From Epiperipatus broadwayi (taxonomy: Eukaryota; Onychophora; Udeonychophora; Euonychophora; Peripatidae), in assembly GCA_028023455.1 (NCBI GenBank), contig JAQFVV010012446.1, forward strand, positions 7,375,501 through 7,439,500: a stretch of 64,000 bases of DNA, read 5' to 3'. The translations under genes were made by a program, and so were the position numbers. The notes under the pieces were generated by a model that worked only from the letters and a program-made list of their open reading frames with translations, made no database searches and was not told where the DNA came from. Each line of letters opens with the position of its first letter. The stretch's first letter is position 1. Shown here piece by piece: positions 36,235 through 48,810 of this stretch.

Positions 36235-36428
36235 AAAACAAGGCAAAACTCTCCATACAGTAGTGCCACCCTGTGCCAACCAGAGTAATCAATGGATGCC
36301 AGAAGGCTATCTAATGCCTACTCATCCAATATCCCCAGACTAGGGTGGCACTACTGTATGGAGAGTTTTGTCTTGTTTATAAACAATTATGTCCTAGTAT
36401 AAGAGATGGTGATCATGTGATGCTTAAT
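36235..36428. mobile_element. solo PLE terminal repeat, internally deleted
   Basis: A 194-bp insertion flanked by AGGATAAGTAACT (36222-36234) and AGGATAAGTAATT (36429-36441), a 13-bp target duplication with one mismatch. It starts AAAACAAGGCAAAACTCTCC and ends GATCATGTGATGCTTAAT. The segment carrying the ribozyme core is deleted: TATCCCCAGACTAG is followed directly by GGTGGCACTACTG. Inverted ends CAAGGCAAAACTCTCCATAC and its complement make it look like a MITE. Confidence 0.8.
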
Positions 36429-36741
36429 AGGATAAGTAATTGTTATTGTTAATGAAATTTGGAAAATACTTTTCAGCAGAAGGCCACAAAATATCTAAAA
36501 TGCCCCAACTAGTTAACCAAATATCTAAAGAAATCAATATAGAACAGAAATATTAAGGAGATTAAAAAGAAGAAAAAAATCAATATAAAGAAGGTATCAT
36601 AGAATGAATAAAACTTTGAACTTTTAAAACTAACTTGAATCAAATGAAATGTTTAACTTTAAAATATTCATGCTGTGTTAAATCTTTTGGCAATGTAAGT
36701 TTCCATAAAGGTCCATTACTTCTGTCTTGAAGCAATAACTT

Positions 36742-36838
36742 ATTTTTTTCTCATGTGTCAAAGCATCGGCCAGGAAGCAAACCCGGGACAATTGCTTGTA
36801 AGGCAGCAGTGCTAACCACTTGGCCACCAACGCTTGAC
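36742..36838 (-). mobile_element. tRNA-derived SINE, copy 3
   Basis: Minus-strand copy with a T-run (poly(A) tail) at 36742-36749, B-box region and A-box region reading GCGTTGGTGGCCAAGTGGTTAG on the minus strand. A perfect 12-bp target duplication, AAGCAATAACTT, flanks it at 36730-36741 and 36839-36850. Same family as 1372, 2655 and 60949. Confidence 0.9.
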
Positions 36839-36850
36839 AAGCAATAACTT

Positions 36851-37169
36851 TTATATTTAAATATATGTGTGTTTGAGTTAATACAATTTTAGATTTTCCG
36901 TGATTATATTCTAGAATTTCTTTTGAATCGAACATCATTAAGTGGGTACCTTTTACTTTCTTTTTTGTCTACTGGCATTACTATTTCACCTTCAGAATAT
37001 AATACCTAGCTTAATTCTTTCATCTAGAAAATAATTCATCAAATGATATAAATGTTTTTTTTTTTTTGGTAAAATATAATTCCAAAAATTATATAAAATT
37101 ATTAAAATCTTTTTTTTTTTTTAAAGTAAAAATATACTCAGAAAATTTGCTAGAAAATTTTCATTAAAA
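36851..37169. other. intron sequence, nothing recognised
   Basis: AT-rich with poly(T) tracts. No element identified. Confidence 0.5.
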
Positions 37170-37870
37170 TATTAAATCAATTTATAATCTGAAATAAAGT
37201 TGTTATATGATAATATAACTGAATATAAAGTATTTATAAGTGAACATACTGTACTTGAGCTGCTTATTATCACTATAACAACAAAACTATGAGTCTGCAG
37301 AAGAAAGAAAAAAAAAGCAGTATTTCCCCTCACTACAACACGAGATGCGGGATTCAAAATAACCAGAATCGTTCTCTGGTTTGCGCACCTATTATAGAAT
37401 ATATTTTTGCTGTTACATACTCCTTGCAGGAAATCTTCTGCATCAATCTGCCAAATGGCACCGCCATATAAAATCATGGGGTCACACAGCACATTTTTCT
37501 GTAAAATGCATTTCGCGTACTTGTCATTTTTTTTATAATGGCTGAACCATTTGAACAATCAACACTGATTTTTTTTTATGTAAAGGGCATTTTTCTTTCA
37601 GATTTAGTTCGTAGTAATCAGCCATTTTATCTGCAAATTTTGAAACATTTACACGATCCGGTAAAACATAAATACCCAGTTTTATGCAAAGAAAAGAGTG
37701 CAAACTCCATTCCAACAGTGCCATCTCTCTCAAAGTCTTGAGTGTGAAACACTTTTTAATTAAATTCACCATGACCTGTATTTGCTTGATCTTATTTCGT
37801 GCATTTTATCTCTCAAATGAAAAAATGTCTCTCACTTTCTTTTTTCCCCCTGGACTTAAGAACTGAAGGG
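37170..37870 (-). pseudogene. unidentified coding remnant, two overlapping frames
   Basis: Two minus-strand open frames, 37772-37533 (TLREMALLEWSLHSFLCIKL..., VNVSKFADKMADYYELNLKE) and 37558-37172 (DPMILYGGAIWQIDAEDFLQ), overlap near 37545 and look like one protein broken by a frameshift at a poly(A) run. Composition is more protein-like than in neighbouring spurious ORFs, with Trp, Asp and Gly spread evenly. I do not recognise the family. It may be part of an unknown mobile element or an old viral or retroposed gene. Confidence 0.3.
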
Positions 37871-39336
37871 AAAAATGATGGAGCAATAAAAGACATCATT
37901 TTTGCAAGGGTTTTCGAACTAGTTCGCGAAGTGACAAACAGGTTTAGACTAATGCATTGTATTAAATAGACCACACTTTTTAAAGCTATTCAATTTGTAA
38001 CACATAAAACTAAGTATACAATTTTTTATTACAAAATACCGGTTATTTTGCCCCCCCCCCCCGTATATATATGAAAGTATATAGAATAAATTTAAGTCTT
38101 TCTTAAGTTGAATAAAATATAAGTTCCTGCCAATAAATAAGCCCAGTACTTTATGCACATGGTACGTACAATAAGAGGTACTTTATATAGCTATATCTTT
38201 CTTTTAAGCTGCCTGTAGAGGATTTAGAAGGTTGGGATTCTTTCCATGGATTATAATTTCCAAAATTGATATAATACTGTTTAGATCCTTAACAAAGTTA
38301 TCTACAGTCTCTCGTAGTTTATGTCTTGGGCTGTAAGCTTACTACTTCATAAATCCACAACAATACTAGGTTTTCCAATTACTTTTAGGCAATTTAACAG
38401 GTTAGGCTCATGTTAAGGGATCAAAATAACAAGACAATCAGTTCAAGATTTCTTCAAAGGGTTTTTCCAAAAAGGCATCCTTTCACTTTCAGATCAGTAC
38501 ACTTTTACCAGCCCTTAAACAGATATTCTGTAGATCCCTATAGCATTAATACGAAAAGCTAAAAAATATTTTTGTAATGCAAAATTATCAACTTACCATT
38601 GTTGTTATAGGCATTTAATGTTAGAACCAGTTAATAACATCTATCAATCTTATAGCCCTCTCTGCCAGTAATCATTCCCCTTCACTTTTATAATCAACTT
38701 AACCATTCTTTATTAACTCGACTGAGTGGAAAACCCTTTTGACCTTTATTTATAGATCAGACATCTGTTGATAACATATTTTCTAAAACTCACAAGTTAT
38801 CCTTCTCATTTTCTAGGATAATCTTTTTACCCTGATTTACCAAAAAGGATAATTAACTTGTTTTCTTAACATATGTGTTTTATTTTATTTATTTATCTAA
38901 CTTATAAAATATTGTTAAACTTCACAATGATGTTACAAAAGTATAAATTTTCAAGTATTTATTTTACCAAGTCTTTAATGTGATTCCTATAATTCAATGC
39001 ATATTTTGGGTTTTTTAATTCTGCAGTATAATCATTTAAATTATAAGTCTGGGGTACATGTCACTACTACATCAACTATTATGCTAAATAATAAGCCTAT
39101 TTTTATTTGCAAAGATCGCACCATCTTCTACTGAATAATTTGAAGGGTAATTTGCCAATTTCCTATTTACAGTATCCAGAGAGTAATTTGCCATTTTCCT
39201 ATTTACACTATAATATTCCGATTTATATATTTGCCAACAATTTCTATTCAACAATTTGAAGGGTAATTTTCTATTTTCCTATTTATACTCTAACCTTCTA
39301 ACTTGTATATTTGATTAAATATAACAAACTTCACAA
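37871..39336. other. intron sequence with C-run and short local repeats
   Basis: A 14-base C-run at about 38051-38064 and a loosely repeated GGGTAATTTGCC...TTCCTATTTACA motif (three times in 39145-39290). No gene. Confidence 0.5.
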
Positions 39337-39543
39337 TGAGGTCACTGATCAAAGCCACAAGCTGGAAACTAGTCTGGGGATATTAGATGAGTAGGAACTA
39401 GATAGGGATATTATACAAAAACCTTCTTGCATCCATTGATGACTCTAGCTCGCACTGGTGGCGCTACTGCATGGAGAGTTTAGCCTCTGTGTAAACAACT
39501 TGTTTAAGCATAAGAAATGGTGATCGTGATGTTTAGTGGTTTA
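39337..39543 (+). mobile_element. solo PLE terminal repeat with mutated hammerhead core
   Basis: A 207-bp insertion flanked by AAACTTCACAA (39326-39336) and AAACTTTACAA (39544-39554), an 11-bp target duplication with one mismatch. On the plus strand the ribozyme region reads CTGATCA (39345-39351, the invariant G8 replaced by C), stem II AGC-CACAA-GCT, GGAAAC and TAGTC. The stem I 5' strand is missing, so it is catalytically dead. It ends GTGATGTTTAGTGG like the other family members. Confidence 0.8.
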
Positions 39544-39554
39544 AAACTTTACAA

Positions 39555-40199
39555 CGCATAAGATTTATATTGTTTCTCACAAAGATGGCACCACTCGATT
39601 TGTAATCAAGCTATTAAATTTCTCATTCAAGAGTTTATTTATAAGCATATATTATATTAGCTTTTTTCTTTAATGTACAGTCATAAACACTTTTACAATA
39701 ATTCTCCATTCCCATCTTCCCCTCAATCTTCGGTTAAAAATTTAGCTGATACCAAATGAATAGATAAGCTACTGAGACTGCATACTGTACCCGAAACATA
39801 TATACCATATATACACATACATTGTATATCATTTAATTGATCTTAAGATTTGTTTTACTTTTTAACTCACCCCTTTTAAAACCATGACATAATAACATTA
39901 AACTCTCCAGTTTTGTTTTTAAACCTTCCTCTATTTAATCTTAAACCAATTTAATTGTTTTTCACAAATAACATTGTGATTTCCCTTTTTAATAGTCACT
40001 ATACAAATACATGACATGGAATATTTGCAATAATACTAAATATTAGTCAGTTAGAAAGATGTGAGTATAATTACAATATTTTTAGGATTGTAGATATATG
40101 CAATGTATATATATGTGAATAAATACAATGATGATAAAAATGTACTATCCAATTTTGAAATTTATTTTTCCAATCAAAATACCATATTGAATTTATCTT
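39555..40199. other. intron sequence, nothing recognised
   Basis: AT-rich, no element identified. Confidence 0.5.
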
Positions 40200-41870
40200 T
40201 TATATAATACTTCTTTATTTATCTTCATCGGATATATCACCTTTGTCAAGTCCAGGATATTCAGTGTCATTTTTAACATTCGCAGGACCAGTTGATCAAT
40301 GGTCTTCATTTTTTTTGCAACTTCCCATTCTTCTTATCATTTTTGTTATCATTATATCTTTCATCTTTAGCCTTTGGCTATACCATCTCCCTCTCATATA
40401 TTCTCATTCAATATTGCTTTTTCTATGCGTACTATTGTTCTAATGTCCTTCAGAAAATCCATTCACTTGCAAGCAGCCTACTGTTTTGCTTTTTATTCAT
40501 TGTCAATGCATTGTCCAATTATAAAATAGTACTCTGACAGACTGATATGTAAATAATAATCTCTGTTCTATTCTCTTTAGAATTTTTAAATTTCATGTTC
40601 CATTTCTTTACAAAATTAATCCAAATAACAAACCTGTCAATTTTTCTAATCTTTTCCCAACTAGTGAATAACTCCTCTAGATTTCTATTTATTCAAACTT
40701 ACATTATGGCTTCATTTCTGATATTCTGCCAATGGTTAATTACACCTATAACTTGAACATTTCTACCTAAAATGACTACCATCAGAAAATTAATTGATGT
40801 AAATATTTTCAATTGGCTACCTCTGTATCTACTTTCTCAAAGTTGAGAGAGTTGCTTGGTTTTATGAGCCTTAAAAAAAAAAAATAATCCCAGTTTACCT
40901 TGAAAGTACTATGCCTACATGCTTTCTGTGAATAATATCAAAGAAATAACAGAATTTACCATACACCAAGTCTGCTATAGCTTCTTTCTTGGAGTTCACA
41001 CACATTTTCCAAATCCATACCAGTACTATACTAGCTATTTTCAATTCCATATGCATTTTTCTAAAAATTACCTCAAGAATGAATTCATATTGTTCTTCTA
41101 TATCAAGCTGAAGTATAATTCCAGTGTGTTCTTTATAATGATTGAAAAATTTCCACAAATGAATTTATGACATATTAATTCACTGATAATTTTTATTTCC
41201 TTTCTTAAAAATTGTAAAAATAAATGCCAACTTCATTTGGCAGAGATTCTTCATGTAATATTTTAATGAATAGTTTGAAAATTACTCATAATCTTCTTTC
41301 CCAGTTTAGATAATTTTCCAATTTTTTTTTTTTTTTTGTTTAATATGTTTTCAACTTTTTACAAGTTGTATCTATATTAACATTACTGAAAGTATCTTCC
41401 TCTAATTCCAAAAATTTCTTTTCTTTTTCATTCAATAATGTCAGGAAAAGCAATACGGTCATCTAGTTTTCCAATTGCAAGTTTGTAATATTCACTGGTA
41501 AATCTTCAATACAAATGATACTTCGTTTGTTTTGCATTAGTACATATTCTTTAAGTTTCATTTCTTGTAATTCATATTTTTCATAACTTCACTTATTATC
41601 ACTTTTTATATCCTAATGTCCTCATCTGCTTCAGCACACTAAAATAATTTTCAAACATCCTTTTTTCTATGTTTACATTTCTCATGCCAAAACCATCTCC
41701 CAAATACTGTTTTTGTAGTATCTTTAAATTTACAAGATCTCTGTTATCATTAAATAATTCATTTATTTTCATGCTCACTCTTTAAGCTTAATGGTGAACT
41801 TTCACCTCTCCATATTTCTCTAGCAGTAATTTCTATGTCCAGAAACATTTCAACTTTAGTTTAAAAATTG
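40200..41870 (-). mobile_element. probable LINE remnant, highly degenerate
   Basis: Minus-strand translation gives fragments in a LINE-like order: EYVLMQNKRSIICIEDLP (about 41560), IFKLFIKILHEESLPNEVGI (about 41270; compare the LFNKILxEGxIPExW block), and LDIEEQYEFILE...EKCVNSKKE-like text (about 41100-41000). Stops and frameshifts are dense, so this call rests on order rather than on any intact motif. Confidence 0.4.
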
Positions 41871-43040
41871 ATCAGATATATCGCTGTACTTCTCAGTATA
41901 TCTCAAAGTCAATTATATTTAGGATAATTTCTCATCTAATAATGTCATAACCCACAATTAGTCAAAGCCAGAAGTACACTTCTGCCATGTATTTATAAAT
42001 ATCTTCATGCTAAAAAAAAATCTACACTCCTCAATTCAAATTATTTGCACAATTCTATAGATGTTCGCTGATATTTAACTGTCTTTTCACTAAATTTTCT
42101 GATCACTATACCTATGTAAAATACGTTTGATATTTCATCACAACATTACTTTATTCATTGATATCATTTCTATAACAATAATCACTTCTTGAGAAAAAAT
42201 GGTTAAAACGATTAAATATAAAATAAAAGAAGAAATCTCATTATAGATACTTAAAAAAAAAAAAATTATAGAACAGATATACTAAATAATTCTTGAAGAT
42301 AATTATAAATTAAATGATGAATTAGAGAAATCTAAATTGTTATTCAAAAATGTTAAAATTGGAAAAGCAATTGCAAGATAAAAAACAACCCCTACAATGA
42401 ACTAAAACAATCAAAATAAAATATCAATATGTATTATTAAGACGTGGAGACGAGTAAATGATGTTAATCAAGAATCATCAGATAAATAAGACAAAATAAT
42501 AGACCATTTAAATAAAATACAGCTCAATAAAGATAATCAAAAAGAAAAAAAGTGGAAATTTGCTGAGATATTCAGTATCTTTTAAAAATGAAAACTGAAG
42601 ATTTTGAAAAAAAAAACTCACTAAAAGAGCAATGATACAGAATTACGAAACAATGCTAAAGAATGAAAGAAAAAACTAAACACAAACCAAAGCTAATTTG
42701 CACATATTTCAAAGATAGTTTGAATATTACAAAATTTTTTGTTCCTTATATTTATGACAGTCCATTCTGCTCTATGGTGCTGTTGCAAGTCAAAAACAAA
42801 TAGATATAACGTTACCAGGCTGATTTACATTTTAAACAAATAAATATAATTTTGTTGTTTTATTTTTTAAAAACATTACATTTTTCTAATTATTTATTTA
42901 TTCAAAAACAAATATATTTGACTTCGTTCTTTTATTTCTTTAAAACATTTCTTTTTTTTTCTTTCAAAATACATTTCATTTTTTTTATGAAAAAACATTA
43001 TTTTGTAAATTATAGTTTTTAATTTCATTATACATTCCAG
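41871..43040. other. intron sequence, Lys-rich degenerate stretch
   Basis: 42190-42720 is A-rich and reads as Lys/Asn/Ile/Glu-rich broken frames on the plus strand. I cannot assign it. Confidence 0.4.
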
Positions 43041-43560
43041 CGCATAGCGATGGAACGTGCAGGGGGGGGGGGAACCGATGGTTTGCAGATCCAAAGGATC
43101 ATACAATATATCCACTACTCTGATCAAACCAAGCTTACGATTTCTGAAACAAACTTGCAATCGCAGATATCTCGCAGACATGCCTTTTCACGTGAATTCT
43201 CTGAAATGGTATTGGGACCTACCCTTTTGAAATTGTTTACTCCTTCAAACATGTGTAGGGAAACGCAGCGGGGGGGGGGCTTACAATTATTACTATGTAA
43301 AAGTACACCAGGTAGGGTGTAACATCATTACTTCGAATGCACATTAAAACAGTTAGGGATCTGTGAAATGTGCACTAGTTGTATAGTGTCATGAAACACA
43401 TTAGCGGACTGTAATAATTGTGTAAAAACGCAATCTAGGCCTGCAATGACTAATATGAACACAACTGTTCTATAGGACGTAAGTTTGGCCGTGTAAACGG
43501 CATGTTTCTGTGCTTTTGCATAGAAGTAGCGGCATCAAGCGGGATGAATTGTCATACATA
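43041..43560. repeat. unclassified, less AT-rich block with two G-runs
   Basis: About 520 bp of clearly more balanced base composition than its surroundings, with G-runs of about ten bases at 43061-43071 and 43270-43279. This suggests an inserted element, but I found no inverted ends, target duplication or coding motif. Confidence 0.35.
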
Positions 43561-43710
43561 TGACTACCATTTTTTTTTTTGAAAGCTGTAAAATTCAATT
43601 GGAAAGTATAAAGAGTTAATTATAATTTGGTGACTATTCTTTTCCCAATGCAGCTTCCATGCAATAATAGGTAGATGTTAATGTCATGCTATCAGTTTTA
43701 CACCAGAAAC

Positions 43711-43810
43711 CGTAACTGTGCAATAATTTCTCTAATTATTGTCTTAATGATTTAAATAATCGTAACTGTGCAATAATTCCCTTAATTATTGTTTTAATGA
43801 TTTAAATAAT
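43711..43810. repeat. 50-bp tandem duplication
   Basis: CGTAACTGTGCAATAATT begins both units (43711 and 43761). The two 50-bp copies differ at a few positions. Confidence 0.85.
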
Positions 43811-44291
43811 TATGACAAAGAAAAAGAAAAGTAGGAAAATTTAGTAGTAGTAAAATTAAAAGACTGAGTTTTCTCTTACTATCGACCATTTTGCTGTCTC
43901 ATTTAAAATTACTGTGGAAACAAATCTGTTTTGAAATGATAAGTATTTTATTCTTCCAATGTTTGAAAATTGTATTTCTATCAATAATTATAAACTGCCT
44001 AAAAATGTCTCAGTCATTTCTTGTTCTTAAAAGTACTCTCTCACTTCTATCCTGTTCACTAGTCAAAACAACAACAGCAACAAATAAACAGACTGATATT
44101 TAAAAGAACAAACAAACTGGTATATGTGTTACTTCAGTATATATATAAAACAACAGTTGTTAGTATTCAATTGCCCAGTTATTCTCCCAGTCTTTAGGCA
44201 GAGATTATAATAAAAATAACTATAAAAACATTTTTTGAATTGTGTGTATTTTGCTTAAAAAAAAAAAAAAAGAGAGAAACTACTAACTAAC

Positions 44292-44450
44292 CTGATCTCG
44301 GTAACCAGGAATTGTAGAATAAATCCCCATTTGCCTTTGAGCTACATTATCAGAGGTAACTGCTATTCCCATGATAACTAATACATTATAACTGTATTTG
44401 GAACAAACATTTTCAAACTCTTCTTCAATATTAGGCCGCTTCACAAAATC
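44292..44450 (-). CDS. prune: PRUNE homologue, DHHA2 exon
   Basis: A 159-nt exon (53 codons, phase 0 at both ends) between acceptor TTTTTAG (before 44450) and donor CAG|GTTAGT (after 44292). It reads DFVKRPNIEEEFENVCSKYS, YNVLVIMGIAVTS and QRQMGIYSTIPGYRDQ, matching the human PRUNE1 stretch beginning at [20 protein letters not shown]. This is part of the DHHA2 domain, which closes over the DHH active site. It splices in frame to the 2850-nt exon at 33255. Confidence 0.93.
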
Positions 44451-45987
44451 CTAAAAATAAATTGTATATATTAAATAAAGCTGTTCATATAAATAATTTT
44501 AAAGTACAACTAATTGAAAGCATCTCATATCTGAAAGAGGTAAAAAATATGTGCAATATAAAATCATTTAGTAATCATTGAGTGTTAAAAGTAAATTAAT
44601 GTTTTAAATGAGTAAATGGGGAAAAATCAAACCGTAAAATCTAAAAATATTTTAAACTAATTTAACATTAACTTTTAGGATGAAACATATTTAGCTCTAT
44701 TTAAAAACAAAATAAAACAAGTTCACACACACACAAATCATTATTAAAAAATCATTTTTCTATAACATTTCCTTATTTTCCTTCATAAATATATATATGA
44801 CAGCTTTCAAATATCCTACTGAAGGACAAAGATATCTACAACAGCCCTTTGAAAAGGAATAAAAAAAGAGGCAGCACTACCAAACTAGCCGATTGTTAGG
44901 TGTTGAGAATTTAACTGGAAGAGTTTTGGGATCATCATCATTTACATATTTTAATTTGTTGGGGCCTAGGCAAAAGTAATATAATAATCATTATTTATGT
45001 TTAGTAATATTAAAATATTACAAATGAAAGTTAACGACATCAGGCTGCTACAACATATCTTTAAACACTCGTATCACTAAATGTATTTGATTTTACTTTA
45101 AAAAAAAACAAAAAAACATTCATAATTAATCCTAGGGATCTTAAATTTCATTTAAGGAGTAAAAATACATGATTTAATTTGGGAGGAATTTCCATTATAT
45201 CCTTATGGATCAGCCTTCTAAGATGGCACACCTTCCCTTCTCTCTTAATTCCATTTATCATAATCATAACAAGGGATTGCATTTTTATTAATGATTAATC
45301 TTAGGGAATTTAAAAAATTAATTTACCATCATAAACAATGTGTTTATTTATTTGATTATGAATTTAGACCGGTCTTACGGAGGTTAGATCAAATACGAGA
45401 TACTTCCTCACCTAATATTTAATATTTATACTGCTGGATCCATAGGCTGTTTATCAGGATGCAATTCTTTCAACAACGATATCATGATATTTAGATAATA
45501 TGTTTACACATAATAATGGCTATGAATACGGAGTAAAAATATTCTGAAAGCGCTAAGCTAAACGTTATTTGAGGAAATTTTTATTAACTTCACGTATATA
45601 CATTTAAGCGTATTATAAGTATTACGATCAATTGGCGATGTAAATTATTCATTACATGTCCCGTTCCAGTATATATACATTATGGAATTTGCACAAACAA
45701 GATGTACAACATTATAATAACCAGTATAAATTAGTTTTTAAGATATGTTATACTTAAAATAATTCAATCTTAATAGTACGGATTATAAATGAGAAATAAG
45801 TTTGTATTGTCCTAAATTAATTATTACGATTTTATTAATAAATATACTTTTATTATTATTATTATTTTGTTAAAAATCTTTTACTAACTTTAAAAATAAT
45901 CCAAATCTTGAAGTTATCTCATGCACAAATAGAAAATTATTCAATAAATGCTGATAAAACTAACTAGACAGATAGTTTAAAGTGTTT
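44451..45987. other. intron sequence, nothing recognised
   Basis: AT-rich intron between PRUNE exons 48550-48644 and 44292-44450. No element identified before 45988. Confidence 0.5.
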
Positions 45988-46138
45988 TTCTGAAGGTTTG
46001 TGATGGTGCATATACTAACCTGTTTGCTGTGATATTACTAACAGTTGAATGCATTTGGAATATTTAACTAAAAATTAAAACTTTTCTAAAGACATTCAAC
46101 ACACATATTAGATGATGGAAATAGTCCAATATAAAAAT
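45988..46138. mobile_element. single-arm copy of the foldback element, 20-bp target duplication
   Basis: A 151-bp insertion flanked by a perfect 20-bp direct repeat, ACAGATAGTTTAAAGTGTTT (45968-45987 and 46139-46158). It shares TTCTGAAGGTTTGTGATG, the TGCTGTGATATTACTAACAG centre and one full arm with the palindromic copy at 5652-5902, but lacks the second arm. The long variable-length target duplication points to target-primed, LINE-assisted insertion rather than cut-and-paste transposition. Confidence 0.85.
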
Positions 46139-46158
46139 ACAGATAGTTTAAAGTGTTT

Positions 46159-47151
46159 GTATATCATCTTTTATCATTCTTCAATGTATTCATATATTTT
46201 AAATATTCTTAAAACTTCCATTTGACAAAGAGATTAGAGTGCAGAAAATTTGATAATTAATATCAAACTGTAGTAATATAAATATATATGTACTCTCAAA
46301 ATATTATATTTATATATATTCAACATTAAAAGTATTCCATATTTCATGTTTTCATTGTCCGAATCAGTGCTAATAATGTTTAAATTGGAAAAACTCTCAG
46401 ACATGTCAATTAAAGATATCATTTAATCCAAAATATTTTTAAAATAAATTTTTATGATTGATTTAAATATTCATTCTTTCTAACTTAAATGTTTTAAACA
46501 TCCTTCTATATAAAAAAGTGAGATAACGACAGAAGACGGACTCCTCATTTCTTATAAAAATTATCTTATGTTATATAGCTAGAGGGTATTTAAATTATCT
46601 ATCACAGGGTAGGCAAACTTAAAAGTAGCAAGACGACACAGACCTTTTTTTGTTTAAAATTTGGGGTTTAATTTCCCATACTTTTATAAATATATTTGGA
46701 ACAAATAGCAAAGAAATATGGATTGTGAGTAAGATAACTTGGAGAGAAGAAGTATGAGCTTCTTCCCCTTCATTTGGTATCTTTAGGATTAAGATGAAAT
46801 GGATATCACAAACACTATGCAGATTGTCATAGAACTAAGATAATTGGATTCACATTGGATTATAATATTAATACGATTAGTAATTGGATATCTAATGATT
46901 TAAATTGCTTATGGATCCCTATGTTTGTGTTTTTACTAGCAAAAAGGTACCAAAGGAAATATAATCGAATAATGCAATATCAGGTGAAGTCATATGCATG
47001 CAAAACTGTGGTAACAGATGCCATAAAAATCTCCTTTTAAATTAATACTGTCAGATAAGTTTCATTAAAAAAAAAAAAACATAACGATAACTTGGCATTT
47101 ATTATCATTTAAACAATATGAGAAATATATATATTTTAAAAAAGTAACAAT
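46159..47151. other. intron sequence, nothing recognised
   Basis: AT-rich. No gene or classified repeat. Confidence 0.5.
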
Positions 47152-47167
47152 ATTAAAACTTTCATTA

Positions 47168-47531
47168 AAACAGACAAAACTCTCCATACAGTAGTGCCAT
47201 TCAGAGTAATCAATGGATGCCAGAAGACTTGCGCATATAATTCCCATCTAGTGCCTACTCATCCAATATCCCCAGACTAGTTGTCTGGCTTGTGGCCTTC
47301 GTCAGTGAGGAGATTATTCTGGTTGGCACTGAGTGGCACTACTGTATGGAGAGTATTGCCTGTTTTAATAACAGTTATGTGCTAGAACCATCAACATCAC
47401 ATGATCACCATCTCTATACTAGCACAAGCCTTCTGGCATCCATTGAATACTTTGTTTGGCACAGAGTGGCACTACTGTATGGGGAGTTTTGGCTTTAGTT
47501 ATGTGCTAGCATAAGAAATGGTGATCATGTG
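47168..47531 (-). mobile_element. PLE terminal-repeat insertion, rearranged, broken hammerhead
   Basis: A 364-bp insertion flanked by ATTAAAACTTTCATTA (47152-47167) and ATTAAAACTTTTATTA (47532-47547), a 16-bp target duplication with one mismatch. It contains one repeat unit with the ribozyme on the minus strand (CTGACGA at 47305-47299), where the essential GAAAC is interrupted to GACAAC, plus a partial second unit in the opposite orientation ending GTGATCATGTG. The outer stem I strand is also lost. Same family as 8971-9738. Confidence 0.82.
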
Positions 47532-47547
47532 ATTAAAACTTTTATTA

Positions 47548-48549
47548 CTTTGTTTAAAGAATTTATCTTTAGCCCTTCTATGACTGTATATATTTTGTGA
47601 TTTAAATATATATCATATCTACCAATTGCAATCTTAAAAAAAAAAAAAGAGAGAGAACGGGAAGTAAATTATAAAATATATAATAGGATATTAGACTGCA
47701 GTTGGTAATTTAGAATTATAATCTTTATTTTATCCAACTGAATGAGTTAATGCTTATTTCAATAAATTTATATTATTTGCCGATTGCATCAATCATAATA
47801 AAATTATTTTATTACACAATTTATTTTATAATTAAGATAATTCATTGTACATCCCATACTATACTTTAGCATTAAATAAGTCATCATTTATTGGATTGTA
47901 TTTTTTTGGCCAAACAAGATACTCACAAGTCCATTGTATATATAAATTTAAACTGCAATGGAGCCATTTGTCAATCAACATATTTATTTGCCTATTTTTA
48001 GTTATATATATTTTAGTTGCCTAAGTACAACATTTATGTAATATATTTTAGTGTGTCTAAATATTTAGTGCATAAGTGGAGAGAAAACCACTTGGTTCAT
48101 GATTTTATTTATTATATGTGGTTGCCCAAATCTATGAGGCACTTTCAGGCCTGCTAGCCATACTCAATTATAATATTTTCTATTACATTCATGATATGCA
48201 AGCTATTCAGTGAACAGCACTTATTTTAGTTTTACATTTTGGCAGTCTTTATTAATTGTCTTTCACATTTTGGCTCATCCAAATAGAAAATACTGCTATT
48301 CATGAAGCAATGTTCCTTCATTAGCATTGTTCATAGGTTTTAGAGAATATAGTTTGCTTCACAATATATTCACTTAAAGAGTGTGCACATGACCCATCTT
48401 AAAGATATACATCATAATTTTGATATTCTAGAATAAATAACAAATTAGCATTAATTATTTCACTGCAATATTCTACTGCTTAATTGTGCAAACAGCTTTT
48501 GATAACGGCACCTATTATATGTACGTAAATAAATGTTTAAAATACTAAC
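47548..48549. other. intron sequence, nothing recognised
   Basis: AT-rich. No gene or classified repeat. Confidence 0.5.
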
Positions 48550-48644
48550 CTCTATTAAAACTGGTATAGATGATATAGCGATGCTCATAGTAGAATTCTG
48601 AATAACTTTTAAATCTTTCCGTAGTAACTGTATTGGATTTAAAC
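48550..48644 (-). CDS. prune: PRUNE homologue, short exon
   Basis: A 95-nt exon between acceptor GTCTAG (before 48644) and donor GAG|GTTAGT (after 48550). It enters in phase 1 and leaves in phase 0. The split codon and the following residues read GLNPIQLLRKDLKVIQNSTM, then SIAISSIPVLIE, aligning with human PRUNE1 [20 protein letters not shown] followed by KVAISAIYMDLEAFL. It bridges the DHH and DHHA2 regions. The intron on its 5' side is only 166 bp, unlike the multi-kilobase introns elsewhere in the gene. Confidence 0.93.
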
Positions 48645-48810
48645 CTAGACAATCATAAAAGCTCTAATTTATAAGTTAAATTATTATAGAATAAGAATGC
48701 ATGAAGTCTTATAAAGTTTAACTTTTAAAATCTGTAGTTAAAAAATAATTATCTATAGTTAAACAATTCACAAAAAACATGCAAATTATATATTAAATAA
48801 GTTAGCCTAC

